From positions 124,001-188,000 of the forward strand of contig NZ_AUFJ01000013.1 of assembly GCF_000426445.1 (NCBI RefSeq): a stretch of 64,000 bases of DNA. The letters run 5' to 3'. This DNA comes from Brevibacterium album DSM 18261. GTDB taxonomy: Bacteria; Actinomycetota; Actinomycetes; Actinomycetales; Brevibacteriaceae. The first letter of the stretch is position 1, and every line of letters begins with the position of its first letter. The translations under genes were made by a program, and so were the position numbers. Shown in pieces: positions 44,243 to 52,775 of this stretch. The notes under the pieces are model-generated. The model was not told the origin of the DNA. It did no database searches and worked only from the letters and a program-made list of their open reading frames with translations.

Positions 44243-45685
44243 GTGAGCGGAAGAGACGGGAGACGGCGCAGACGCCTCTCCCGCCGTGCTCCCGACTGGG
44301 CGGTCGTCGCAGCGCTCGCCTTCTCCGGACTGTGCTCCGCCTTCATGTTCACGCTCGTGGTCCCGCTGCAGGGCGAACTGCCCCTCCTCCTCGACGCGGA
44401 GCGCGAGGACACCGCCTGGGTCGTGACCATCACCCTCCTCGTCTCCGCCGTCGCGACCCCCATCTCCGGCCGCCTGGGCGACATGTACGGCAAGCGCCGG
44501 GCGATCCTCGCCCTCATGGGCGTCATGATCGTCGGCTCGCTCGTCGCCGCCCTCACGGGCTCCCTCCTGGGCGTCATCATCGGCCGGGGCCTGCAGGGTG
44601 CGGCCATCGGCGTCATCCCGCTGGGCATCGCGGTGATGCGCGATGTGCTGCCGCCCGAGCGCCTCGGCTCGGCCGTCGCCCTCATGAGCGCGACGATGGG
44701 CGTGGGCGGCGCGATCGGCATGCCGCTCGCGGCCTATGTGGCGCAGAACGCGGACTGGCTGGTGCTGTTCTGGATGTCCGCGGGTCTGGGCCTGCTGGGG
44801 CTCGTGATCATCGCCGCGGTCGTGCCCAGCGACACCCTCCGGGCCGGCGGGAGGCTGGACGTCCCCGGCGCCCTCGGCCTCGCTGCGGGCCTGACCGGAA
44901 TCATGCTCTTCATCTCCCGAGGCGCGGACTGGGGGTGGTCCTCTCCGCTCGCCCTCGCCTCGGCGGCCGGAGGCGGCGTCATCCTCCTGCTGTGGGGCTT
45001 CCACCAGCTGCGCGTGCGGGGGCCGCTCGTGGACCTGCGCGTCGCGTCGCGGCCTCCCGTGCTGCTCACCAACCTCGCCGCGATCGGGATGGGCTTCGCG
45101 CTCTTCGGCTCCAATGTCAGCTTCCCGCAGATGCTCGTCATGCCGGAGTCCACGGGCGCGGGGTTCGGCCTCACCATGATCCAGGCCGCGCTGTGCATCA
45201 TGCCCTCCGGCATCATCATGATGCTGCTGTCACCGCTCTCCGGCCTGCTGGAGCGGACGTTCGGGCCGCGGCTGCTGTTCACCGTGGGCGCTTCATCCGT
45301 AGTGCTCGCGTATGTGTTCGTGCTGCTGTGGTCGAGCGAGGTGTGGCACCTGGTGACGGCGAACGCGCTCATCGGCGTGGGGATCGCGTTCTCCTTCGCC
45401 GCCATGCCGATGATCATCATGCGTGCCGTGCCCGCCGGCAAGACGGGGGTCTCCAACGGCCTCAATGCGCTGTTCCGCTCGATCGGCTCCGCCAGTGCCG
45501 CCGCCGTCATGGGCGGGGTCCTCGCGGCGATGAGCCGCCTCGATGCGGACGGCGTGCCCCACCCCACCGCAGCGGCGTTCACGGTGTGCTTCTGGATCGC
45601 GATCAGCGCCGCACTCGCCGCCACCGCGCTCTCGATCGCGATCCCCCGGGGCCCGTCGCCGGAGCAGCGCTCCGCCGTGCGGTGA
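44243..45685 (+). CDS. MFS multidrug efflux transporter, DHA2 family (14 TM)
   Basis: 480 aa with about 14 hydrophobic segments and a basic N-terminus (GRDGRRRRRLSRRAPDW). MFS motif A is seen as GRLGDMYGKRRAI after the second segment, motif B as GRGLQGAAIGVIPLGIAVMRD, and motif C in the fifth segment as MGVGGAIGMPLAAYV, so it is a proton-coupled drug exporter of the EmrB/QacA type. GTG 44243 fits a leaderless mRNA. It follows the tandem methyltransferases, and with the ABC-F protein on the other strand the block resembles an antibiotic-tolerance neighbourhood. It converges on the DUF1345 gene with only 24 bases between stops. Confidence 0.92.
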   Translation: MSGRDGRRRRRLSRRAPDWAVVAALAFSGLCSAFMFTLVVPLQGELPLLLDAEREDTAWVVTITLLVSAVATPISGRLGDMYGKRRAILALMGVMIVGSLVAALTGSLLGVIIGRGLQGAAIGVIPLGIAVMRDVLPPERLGSAVALMSATMGVGGAIGMPLAAYVAQNADWLVLFWMSAGLGLLGLVIIAAVVPSDTLRAGGRLDVPGALGLAAGLTGIMLFISRGADWGWSSPLALASAAGGGVILLLWGFHQLRVRGPLVDLRVASRPPVLLTNLAAIGMGFALFGSNVSFPQMLVMPESTGAGFGLTMIQAALCIMPSGIIMMLLSPLSGLLERTFGPRLLFTVGASSVVLAYVFVLLWSSEVWHLVTANALIGVGIAFSFAAMPMIIMRAVPAGKTGVSNGLNALFRSIGSASAAAVMGGVLAAMSRLDADGVPHPTAAAFTVCFWIAISAALAATALSIAIPRGPSPEQRSAVR

Positions 45686-45709
45686 GTGCGCCGGCCCGAC
45701 CCGCGCAGC

Positions 45710-46483
45710 TCAGTTCACGCTCACGAGCTGCAGCATGAGGCTCGTGGCCGAGGCGAGCACGACGCTGCCGAAGAAGAAGCTCAGCAGGCTGTGGCTCAGC
45801 ACCGCCCTGCGCATCTCCGTGGTGCAGACGCTCGCATCCGAGGTCGCGAAGGACGCCCCCACCGTGAATGCGAAGTACGCGAAGTCCACATAGGTGGGCT
45901 CCTGGCGGGAGTTGAAGTCGATGGGAGGGATCGCCGAGGCGGTGTCCGCCCGGCCGCTCTCGTCGGTGACGGTTTCCGCGGCGACCCGGGACGCCTCCGC
46001 GGGTGCGGAGGCGTCCGCCGCGGGTGCGTCCCGGTAGTAGATCGCCGCATAGCGGAGCATGTACATGAGCTGGACGACCACCCAGGCGCCCAGGACCGCA
46101 GCCAGCCCCAGCCCGGCATTCACGGCGCGTCCGACCGGATCCGAGCCCGAGGCCAGGAGCATGGCCCCCATGCCCGCCACCGAGGCGAGCGCCGAGGCCA
46201 CGTGCAGCCCCTCCCTGACCGCGCGCACAGGGTCCTCCCGCTGCGCGTGCATGCGGGTCCTGCGCGCATCGAGTCCGCGCACGGACAGGCACACCCACAC
46301 GGCGTGGACGAGGACGAACGCGAGCCAGCCGGACAGGGCGCCGCTGAGCCAGGGCGAGGTGCCGGTGGGCGCCCCGGCGGCGGCCTCCCAGAGGCGCACC
46401 GCGGCACCGACGAGCACCCCGGCTCCCACCGCACCGGCGAACCGGTTCCAGTCCCTGAGCCAGAAGAGCCGCGGCTCGGTCAT
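45710..46483 (-). CDS. DUF1345 membrane protein
   Basis: 257 aa. Family signatures are FVLVHAVWVCLSVRGLD, a central tyrosine-rich LRYAAIYYRD, FNSRQEPTYVDFAYFAFTVGASFATSDASV and the C-terminal membrane helix FFFGSVVLASATSLML. Five hydrophobic segments are predicted. An Ala/Glu/Asp insert (about residues 160-190) separates the fourth segment from the conserved YVDFAYFAFTVG block. Function unknown. Its ATG is 44 bases from the encapsulin stop on the same strand, so it may be co-transcribed with the encapsulin-peroxidase pair. Confidence 0.88.
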   Translation of the reverse strand: MTEPRLFWLRDWNRFAGAVGAGVLVGAAVRLWEAAAGAPTGTSPWLSGALSGWLAFVLVHAVWVCLSVRGLDARRTRMHAQREDPVRAVREGLHVASALASVAGMGAMLLASGSDPVGRAVNAGLGLAAVLGAWVVVQLMYMLRYAAIYYRDAPAADASAPAEASRVAAETVTDESGRADTASAIPPIDFNSRQEPTYVDFAYFAFTVGASFATSDASVCTTEMRRAVLSHSLLSFFFGSVVLASATSLMLQLVSVN

Positions 46484-46527
46484 GTCAGCAATCCGTCATG
46501 TCAGCGGCCGGACGCGGCAGCAGGCGG

Positions 46528-47337
46528 TCACGGCAGCAGGTGGATCGCGGCGCAGTCCTCCGCGATGCGGAAGGTGAAGGTCTCCTGCAGGTACAGGTTC
46601 ACCGTCGTCGCATCGTGCGAGTCGTAGCCCACCGAGAGGTCCTGACCCAGGTGCAGTTCGTAGTCGCCCCCGCGCGCGGAGATGACGACGGCGCCCTCGA
46701 TGGCCGGCGCGAAGACGACATCGCCGTCCTGGAGGATCCGCTGGATGTGCGCGGACACCGGATTGCCCTCGTCGGCGGCCTCGGCCAGCTGGGTGTAGAG
46801 CTCCGCGGAGAGCACCAGGTGGTACGGCCCGCCGATGCCGTCGAGGCGCAGGGTCGTGATCGCCTCGGCCACGGCCGAGGGCAGCTCCGTGATGTCGCCG
46901 GGCAGCTGGATGGGCTTGTGCGGGCTGTCCGCGATCACGCCCTGGAAGCCGATGCCCTCACGGGTCCCGGAGAACGCGGCGCCGTCCTCGGCCTTCGCCA
47001 TGAGCTTGGCCGCCTCCTTGGCCGCGTCCCAGTCGGGGTTGGGGTTGCCGCGCGTGACGGAGTCGGCCTCGCTCCGGCTCACGGAGAAGGGCACCCGCAG
47101 CTCCACGACGGGCAGCGAGGTGCGGCTGAGGCCGCGCACCTCGGGGACGCCCGTCTGCGTGTGCGCGGTGCGGCCCGTGGTGAGCGCGGAGAAGTCGAAC
47201 CCGCGCGGCTCCGGCATGTCGAAGATGCGGCGGCCGGCGATGTGCTTCTTGAAGGTCTCGGCGATCTCGCCCTCGAGGTCGGACCAGGCGGCCTCGGAGA
47301 GGGGAGCGAGCTCGCGGTGGAGGTTGTTGGCAGTCAT
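46528..47337 (-). CDS. Encapsulin nanocompartment shell protein (family 1)
   Basis: 269 aa. HK97-fold shell protein: LHRELAPLSEAAWSDLEGEI at the N-terminus (the cargo-binding face), the RRIFDMPEPRGFDFSALTTG segment, EGIGFQGVI, and the end TFTFRIAEDCAAIHLL. It should assemble into a small icosahedral compartment. ATG 47337 follows TAAGGAGAA. The gene directly upstream codes for a DyP peroxidase with an encapsulin-targeting tail, so cargo and shell form an operon, as in Brevibacterium linens. Older names for this family (linocin M18, bacteriocin) reflect misannotation. Confidence 0.96.
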   Translation of the reverse strand: MTANNLHRELAPLSEAAWSDLEGEIAETFKKHIAGRRIFDMPEPRGFDFSALTTGRTAHTQTGVPEVRGLSRTSLPVVELRVPFSVSRSEADSVTRGNPNPDWDAAKEAAKLMAKAEDGAAFSGTREGIGFQGVIADSPHKPIQLPGDITELPSAVAEAITTLRLDGIGGPYHLVLSAELYTQLAEAADEGNPVSAHIQRILQDGDVVFAPAIEGAVVISARGGDYELHLGQDLSVGYDSHDATTVNLYLQETFTFRIAEDCAAIHLLP

Positions 47338-47349
47338 GGTGCGTTCTCC

Positions 47350-48492
47350 TTAGCTGGGTGTGCGGGCGGTGGTCCTGAGGCTGCCGATGCCGAGGCTGCC
47401 GGCACCGGCCTCGGCCGGGAGCGAGGGGGAGACCGGCCGGGGCGCGGCGGGTGCCTCGTCTGCGGCGGGTGCGGAGGGGCCTGCCGGAGATGCCGCCGAG
47501 GCGGGCTCAGGGGCGGCTTCCGGGGCCGGCCCCAGGGCGGCGGCAGCGGCGGGCGGGAGGTCCGTGAACGCCTCGAGCAGGGCGGTGGGCGGCACGAAGA
47601 ACATCGCGCCGGTGACCGCGGTCGAGAAGTCGAGGATGCGGTCGTGATTGCCCGGCGGCTTGCCGATGAACATGTTCTCCAGCATCTCCTCGGTGTCCGC
47701 GGGATCCCCGGAATAGCCGATGAAATACGTGCCGAACTCGTCCTCCCCCAGCGTGCCGAAGGGCATGTTGTGACGGAAGATCTCCCGCGGTGTGCCGTCC
47801 GGGCGGTCGTCGAGGTCGTTGAGCGCCACATGCGAGTTGGCGGGCTTGACCTCGTCGTCCAGTTCGACGTCGTCGAGCTTGGTCCGGCCGATCACCCGCT
47901 CCTGCTCCTCCGTGCTCAGCTCTCCCCATGCGTGCAGGTCGTGGAGGTACTTCTGCACGTGCACGAAGCTGCCGCCGGCATACGCGGCCTGCGCGGGGTC
48001 CTCGGACTCCGGGATCCGCACGGCGACCTCGGCGTCCTCGTCCTCCGGGTTCTCCGTGCCGTCGACGAACCCGAGCAGATCGCGGACCTCGAAGTAGCGG
48101 AAGCCGTGGACCTCGTCCTCGACTTCCACCGCATCGCCGAGGGCGTCGAGGGCCAGCCGGGCGAACTCGAAGCAGAGGTCGAGGCGGTCCGCCCGCAGGT
48201 GCAGGAGGAGATCGCCGGGGGTCGAGGGAGCCGAGTGGACGGCGCCGACGAGGGCGGGGAAGGGGTGGAGGCCCTCCGGCCGCGGCGCGGAGGTGAGCCG
48301 GTCCCAGGCGGCGGCGCCGATGCCCGTCACGGTGACGAGATGGGCCTCCGAGGCGCGGAAGCCCACACTGCGGGTGAGCCCCGGGATGCCGGTGAGCACC
48401 TCGCGGACCCGTCCCTCACCACCGGGGCGGAGGGTGAGGACGAGGAACAGGGACGCCGGCGGCGGGGGCGTGACGATCTTCTGCACGACCAC
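47350..48492 (-). CDS. DyP-type heme peroxidase, encapsulin cargo
   Basis: 380 aa from GTG 48492, with AAGGAG 7 bases upstream. The GFVDGTENP motif and the heme-ligand His region EIFRHNMPFG identify the DyP family; FGTYFIGYSGDP and FSTAVTGAMFFVPP are also typical. After the fold (about residue 315) comes a Pro/Ala/Glu-rich linker ending in SLGIGSLRTTA, the C-terminal targeting peptide that binds the inner face of encapsulins. The gene is 12 bases upstream of the encapsulin gene. The enzyme oxidises dyes or phenolic compounds with peroxide in the compartment; the natural substrate is unknown. Confidence 0.96.
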   Translation of the reverse strand: MVVQKIVTPPPPASLFLVLTLRPGGEGRVREVLTGIPGLTRSVGFRASEAHLVTVTGIGAAAWDRLTSAPRPEGLHPFPALVGAVHSAPSTPGDLLLHLRADRLDLCFEFARLALDALGDAVEVEDEVHGFRYFEVRDLLGFVDGTENPEDEDAEVAVRIPESEDPAQAAYAGGSFVHVQKYLHDLHAWGELSTEEQERVIGRTKLDDVELDDEVKPANSHVALNDLDDRPDGTPREIFRHNMPFGTLGEDEFGTYFIGYSGDPADTEEMLENMFIGKPPGNHDRILDFSTAVTGAMFFVPPTALLEAFTDLPPAAAAALGPAPEAAPEPASAASPAGPSAPAADEAPAAPRPVSPSLPAEAGAGSLGIGSLRTTARTPS

Positions 48493-48561
48493 CTGTCTTC
48501 TCCTTCTTTTGACTGATTCGAGTCTATGGAGTGCCCGGGCGATGCGCCAGGGAGGACGCAC

Positions 48562-49527
48562 TCAGTGTGGTGAGCCGATCCCAACTCCCGCAGGGGTCTG
48601 CTCACCCGCGGTGACGGTCGTGAGCCCCCGTCGCCGCGCCAGGCGCGCGAGGACGAGCACGACGACCGCGAGCAGCGCGATGGGCACGAGCAGGATGGGT
48701 CCGCCGACCCCTGCGGAGCGGTCGAAGCCGGCGTCCATCTCGCCCGTCACGGAGGCCAGGAGCAGGAGGAACAGGTTGTTGGCCAGATGGACCGCGATGC
48801 CCGCCTCGAGCCCGCCGGTGAGATGGGCGAGGAGTGAGAGGCCCACTCCGAAGGCGAAGTAGTAGCCGATGAGCCAGGGATCGGCGGCGAAATGGGCGAT
48901 CGAGAAGAGCACGGCGCTCACCAGCGCGCCGATGACGAGGGAGGCCGTGCCGCTCCGCACCCAGGAGCCGGCGGCCCGCTGGACGACCCCGCGGAACATG
49001 TACTCCTCCGCCGCGGCCTGCAGCGGGGTCGTGAGGACGACGACGGCGAGGAAGCCGAGGGCCTTCGGATCGAGCGCGAAGTCGCGGTAGGCGGGATCGA
49101 GGAGGCTCGAGGCCGCGAAGAGGAGGTAGACCGGTGCCGCCACCGCCAGGGAGGTCAGGAGCCACGGCATCCGCAGCCCGGGGCCGAGCGAGTGGAACCA
49201 GCTCACGCGCAGTCCGCAGAGGAAGCGGTGGAGCAGGAGTGCGATGCCGCCGGCCGCGATGAGCGAGAGGTTGGTGGCCAGGAGCAGCAGGGGAGTCATC
49301 CGGAGTGCGCCCCCAGGTCCGAGGACCTGTATGCCGGTGACCATGTCGAGCGTGACCGCGATCATCGAGAAGGCGGTCGAGAGCACGAACACGGACGCGA
49401 GGATCAGCACGATGCCGATGGCGCCCTTCCACCACCGGGCGCGCGGCGTGCGGTAGCTCGAGGACCAGCGCAGACCGGGCGGAGGTGCGAGCGGATCCGG
49501 ATGGGAGCTGGCGTGCGGACTGTTCAC
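48562..49527 (-). CDS. CPBP-family intramembrane glutamic endopeptidase
   Basis: 321 aa with about eight membrane segments. The active-site motifs are AAAEEYMFRG (EExxxR), FSIAHF (FxxxH) and HLANN, the three conserved blocks of CAAX/Abi-type proteases. GTG 49527 lies 7 bases after a TAGGCT -10, so the mRNA is probably leaderless; upstream in-frame residues look like non-coding Arg/Thr/Pro sequence. It is transcribed toward the DyP peroxidase gene but separated from it by 69 bases, so independent expression is likely. Targets of actinobacterial CPBP proteins are generally not known. Confidence 0.9.
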   Translation of the reverse strand: MNSPHASSHPDPLAPPPGLRWSSSYRTPRARWWKGAIGIVLILASVFVLSTAFSMIAVTLDMVTGIQVLGPGGALRMTPLLLLATNLSLIAAGGIALLLHRFLCGLRVSWFHSLGPGLRMPWLLTSLAVAAPVYLLFAASSLLDPAYRDFALDPKALGFLAVVVLTTPLQAAAEEYMFRGVVQRAAGSWVRSGTASLVIGALVSAVLFSIAHFAADPWLIGYYFAFGVGLSLLAHLTGGLEAGIAVHLANNLFLLLLASVTGEMDAGFDRSAGVGGPILLVPIALLAVVVLVLARLARRRGLTTVTAGEQTPAGVGIGSPH

Positions 49528-49534
49528 GCCACTC

Positions 49535-49540
49535 AGCCTA
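49535..49540 (-). promoter_or_regulatory. -10 box for leaderless CPBP protease mRNA
   Basis: TAGGCT on the minus strand, 7 bases before GTG 49527. Confidence 0.5.
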
Positions 49541-49618
49541 GGCGCAGGCACGGACGTGCGGCCCGGTGACCCGGCCGGAGTTCGCAGAAGGTTCGCTGTG
49601 TGGGCGCCGTCCGTGCCC

Positions 49619-50428
49619 CTAGCAGTCCTCGTTGCCGACCGCGCGCCTGCGTGCCACGGTCTGCTCCACTCCGTCCAGGAGCAGTGCAAGGCCGAAGTCG
49701 AAGTCGTCCTCCCAGGTGAGGTCGAACGTGTCATCGGACAACTGGGCCATCTCCGGGAAGCGGCCCGAGGCCATGGCCGCCGACAGTGCCGGAATCTGGT
49801 GGCGCCAGAACTCGTCGTCGGTCATGCCGCTGTCCTCGGCAGCGCTCTGCCACTGGATCTCCTGGCGCAGGGCTCCCATGACATAGGAGTCGACCGCGGA
49901 GAGGATGCCCATCTTCTCCTGATCGCTCATGGGCAGCCCGCGCAGACCGGCGAGCCTGCGGTCGAGGCCGGTGAGGGCATTGGGCCCCAGGACGGGGCGC
50001 ATCCAGGTGGCCTGCATCGTCCAGGGATGGGCGAGGTAGAGCCTGCGCGCGCTCTGGGCGGCCTCCTCGAGCGAGCGGCGCCAGTGCGTGTCCGCGTCTC
50101 CGGCGGCCGGGACCGCTGCCGTCTCAGCGGCAGGATGCCCGTCCGCCGGATCGGCCACGACGGCATCGAGCATGAGGTTGAGCAGCTCGGTCTTCGAGGG
50201 CACATAGCGGTACAGCGACATCGTGCCGACGCCCAGCTCCCGCGCCAGCGCACGCATCGAGAGGGCCTCGAGTCCTTCGCCGTCCGCGAGGACGACGGCC
50301 GCCTCGACGATCTGGGCGAGGGTGAGCCGAGGCCTGGGGCCCCTGTCCGACTCCGGCAGTCCATGCCACAGGAGCTGCAGGCTGGGCGCCAGCGGGTTCT
50401 GCTCGCTCACCGGGTTCTGCTCGCTCAC
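49619..50428 (-). CDS. TetR-family repressor (TetR_C type)
   Basis: 269 aa from GTG 50428, with CCAGGAG 5 bases upstream. The helix-turn-helix is LTLAQIVEAAVVLADGEGLE, ALSMRALARELGVGTMSLYR, YVPSKTELL. The C-terminal part (HPWTMQATWMRPVLGPNALTG, DEFWRHQIPAL, FDFGLALLLDGVE) matches the TetR/ActR C-terminal domain that binds drugs. The first codons contain an 18-base direct repeat (SEQNP twice). It is divergent from a DrrAB-type exporter and probably represses it, by binding the palindrome near 50469, until a substrate drug is bound. Confidence 0.92.
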   Translation of the reverse strand: MSEQNPVSEQNPLAPSLQLLWHGLPESDRGPRPRLTLAQIVEAAVVLADGEGLEALSMRALARELGVGTMSLYRYVPSKTELLNLMLDAVVADPADGHPAAETAAVPAAGDADTHWRRSLEEAAQSARRLYLAHPWTMQATWMRPVLGPNALTGLDRRLAGLRGLPMSDQEKMGILSAVDSYVMGALRQEIQWQSAAEDSGMTDDEFWRHQIPALSAAMASGRFPEMAQLSDDTFDLTWEDDFDFGLALLLDGVEQTVARRRAVGNEDC

Positions 50429-50468
50429 ATCGGCTCCTGGAGACGGGAACTTGTCTATTGCGGACACT

Positions 50469-50490
50469 GTACGCTAAGTTTACTGCGTGC
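50469..50490. promoter_or_regulatory. Candidate TetR operator between the repressor and exporter genes
   Basis: GTACGC-TAAGTTTACT-GCGTGC, a 22-bp imperfect palindrome, AT-rich at its centre. It overlaps a minus-strand TACAGT (50466-50471) that could be the repressor's own -10. Confidence 0.5.
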
Positions 50491-50601
50491 GGTGTACCGA
50501 GAAGGGTGCGCGGGGACGCGGAGGCGTCCGTGCCGGTGGTGATCCCACTGCTTCCGGTTCCGGATCGCACCTGAGCTGATGCACGAGGAGAGGGGAACCC
50601 G

Positions 50602-51795
50602 ATGAGCGCACACAGCGCACCCGGCACCGAACTTGCGGTCGAGACCCACGGCCTGGTCAAACGCTTCGGAGACAACACCGCCGTCGACGGCGTGGACCTC
50701 TCCATCGCCCGGGGCGGCATCTACGGCGTCCTGGGCCCCAACGGTGCGGGCAAGACCACTGTCATCCGCATGCTCGCGACGCTGCTGCGGCCGGACGGCG
50801 GGCAGGCCCGCGTGCTCGGCCACGACGTCTTCGCCGAGGCCGGGGCGATCCGGGAGAGGATCGCCCTCACCGGTCAGTTCGCCTCGCTCGACGAGGACCT
50901 CACCGGCATCGAGAACCTCGTGCTGCTGGGGCGGCTGCTGGGCTTCTCCGGCCGTGCGGCCCGGCGCCGCGGCATGGACCTCATGGAGGCGTTCGGCCTC
51001 AGCGAGGCGGCGGGCAGGCAGGTGAAGAAGTACTCGGGCGGTATGCGGCGCAGGCTCGACATCGCGGGATCGCTGCTGGTCACGCCGGAGCTGATCTTCC
51101 TGGACGAGCCGACGACCGGCGTGGATCCGCGCAGCCGCAACCAGGTGTGGGACATCATCCGGACCCTCGTGGACGGCGGCACGACGGTGCTGCTGACGAC
51201 CCAGTACCTCGAGGAAGCGGATCAGCTGGCGGACCGGCTCGCCGTGATCGACCACGGGAAGGTGATCGCCGAGGGCACGCCCGGCCGGCTCAAGGCGCAG
51301 GTGGGCTCCGGCGCGCTCAAGGTGAGGGTCGCCGATCCCGCGGACCGCGAACGCGCCGCCGGGCTCATGGGCTCCGCACTGGGTGCGGACGTGATCCGCG
51401 AGCCGGACGCCGCGGCGCTCACGGCCCGGCTCTCGGAGGGCCAGGCCGCCGGTCCCGTGCTCGCCGCGCTCGAGGGCGCCGGCGTCGAGGTCGAGACCTT
51501 CGCGCTGGGCCAGCCCAGCCTCGACGAGGTGTTCCTCGCCCTCACGGGCCGGCCGGCCGAACCGGAGCAGGGCGAGGGCGAAGAGGGCACCGTGCCCGAG
51601 GCGGGCTCCGGTGGCACGGGCGCGGCCGGTGCCGCTGCCGGGGCAGCGGGAGCCGCCGCGGCGGGCGACGCCGGCGCAGATGCGAGGAGCACAGACGAGG
51701 ACGCAGGCCGGGCGAGGGGAGCCGTGCAGGCTGCCGCAGCCTCGGCGACGGTGTCCGCCAGGGCGGCGGGCGAGAACGGGGGAGAGGGACGATGA
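50602..51795 (+). CDS. DrrA-type ABC exporter ATPase
   Basis: 397 aa. One ATPase domain: Walker [10 protein letters not shown], signature [16 protein letters not shown], Walker [14 protein letters not shown]-loop [11 protein letters not shown], followed by the DrrA C-terminal region ([17 protein letters not shown] ... [18 protein letters not shown]). About 80 residues of Ala/Gly/Glu-rich, probably disordered tail follow, which are absent from typical members. ATG 50602 follows GGAGAGGGGAA. The stop overlaps the permease start by ATGA. With the permease it forms a type-2 exporter for daunorubicin-like or other amphipathic drugs, probably controlled by the divergent TetR. Confidence 0.93.
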   Translation: MSAHSAPGTELAVETHGLVKRFGDNTAVDGVDLSIARGGIYGVLGPNGAGKTTVIRMLATLLRPDGGQARVLGHDVFAEAGAIRERIALTGQFASLDEDLTGIENLVLLGRLLGFSGRAARRRGMDLMEAFGLSEAAGRQVKKYSGGMRRRLDIAGSLLVTPELIFLDEPTTGVDPRSRNQVWDIIRTLVDGGTTVLLTTQYLEEADQLADRLAVIDHGKVIAEGTPGRLKAQVGSGALKVRVADPADRERAAGLMGSALGADVIREPDAAALTARLSEGQAAGPVLAALEGAGVEVETFALGQPSLDEVFLALTGRPAEPEQGEGEEGTVPEAGSGGTGAAGAAAGAAGAAAAGDAGADARSTDEDAGRARGAVQAAAASATVSARAAGENGGEGR

Positions 51796-52661
51796 CCGCA
51801 CAGACAGCCATGAGGGAGACGGGATCCGCGGGGATCCGCGGCGTGCTGCTGCCGCGCGAGGAGCGGCCCAGCCCCTCGAACCCCCTGAGCGCCTCGCTCA
51901 CCTACGGGTGGAGGGCGCTGCTGAAGATCAAGCACATCCCGGAGCAGCTCTTCGACGTCACGGTCTTCCCGATCATGATGACGGTGATGATGACGTACGT
52001 CTTCGGCGGATCGATCGGGGCGGCGGTCTCCGATGCGCAGATGGGCGGCGATGCCGTGGGCGCCTATGTGCAGTGGCTGATCCCCGGCGTGTTCGCGCAG
52101 ACGCTGGTGATGATCACGATGTACACGGGGCTGACGCTCAACCGGGACATCTCCAAGGGCATCTTCGACCGCTTCCGCTCGCTGCCGGTCTGGCGGCCGG
52201 CCCAGCTGGTGGGCGCGCTGCTGGGGGACCAGGTGCGGTTCACGCTCGCGGGCGTGATCATCCTCGTGGTCGGCTTCATCATGGGCTTCCGGCCCGAGGG
52301 CGGTGTGACGGGGGTGCTCGCGGCCTTCGTGCTGCTGCTCGTGTTCAGCTTCTGCCTGTCCTGGGTGTGGACCTCGGTGGCGCTGCTCATGCGCACCGAG
52401 CAGGCGGCGATGGGCGTGTCGATGTTCATCCTCATGCCGCTCACCTTCGTCTCCAACATCTTCGCCCCGACGGAGACGATGCCCGGCCCCATCCGCGCGT
52501 TCGCGGAGTTCAACCCGGTCTCCACGGTGGTGGGATGCATCCGCGAGCTCATGGCGGGGACCTTCGACCTCGGCTCGATCACGATGGTGCTCGTCTACTG
52601 CGCAGTGCTCGTCGTGGTCTTCGGTCCGATCTCGATGGTGATCTACAACCGCAAGAGCTGA
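51792..52661 (+). CDS. ABC-2 type exporter permease (DrrB-like)
   Basis: 289 aa with six hydrophobic segments. [22 protein letters not shown], the coupling region [20 protein letters not shown], and [20 protein letters not shown], then [10 protein letters not shown], are the family's conserved blocks. It overlaps the ATPase gene by four bases and ends an operon of two. The protein forms the membrane channel of the exporter; the substrate is not determined by sequence. A 28-bp repeat lies just after the stop. Confidence 0.93.
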   Translation: MTAQTAMRETGSAGIRGVLLPREERPSPSNPLSASLTYGWRALLKIKHIPEQLFDVTVFPIMMTVMMTYVFGGSIGAAVSDAQMGGDAVGAYVQWLIPGVFAQTLVMITMYTGLTLNRDISKGIFDRFRSLPVWRPAQLVGALLGDQVRFTLAGVIILVVGFIMGFRPEGGVTGVLAAFVLLLVFSFCLSWVWTSVALLMRTEQAAMGVSMFILMPLTFVSNIFAPTETMPGPIRAFAEFNPVSTVVGCIRELMAGTFDLGSITMVLVYCAVLVVVFGPISMVIYNRKS

Positions 52662-52691
52662 GGTGCGGGCGGGTGCGGGGTGCGTCCGGTG

Positions 52692-52760
52692 CCGCTGCCG
52701 CGGGCGCACCCCTGTTGCCCCGCTGCCGCGGGCGCACCCCTGTTGCCCCGCTGCCGGGTG
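52692..52760. repeat. 28-bp direct repeat, two full copies and a partial third
   Basis: CCGCTGCCGCGGGCGCACCC followed by CTGTTGCC occurs at 52692-52719 and 52720-52747, exactly, and CCGCTGCCG at 52748 begins a third. There is no spacer, so it is not a CRISPR array; it is probably slippage in the intergenic space before the DUF255 gene. Confidence 0.85.
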
Positions 52761-52775
52761 TGCGACGGTGGACGC

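Noticed and set aside
46528..47337. Bacteriocin (linocin M18) gene
   Set aside because: The sequence and adjacent DyP gene with targeting peptide identify an encapsulin shell.
52692..52760. 28-bp repeat as a CRISPR array
   Set aside because: The copies are directly adjacent with no spacers, there are only two and a part, and no cas genes are near.
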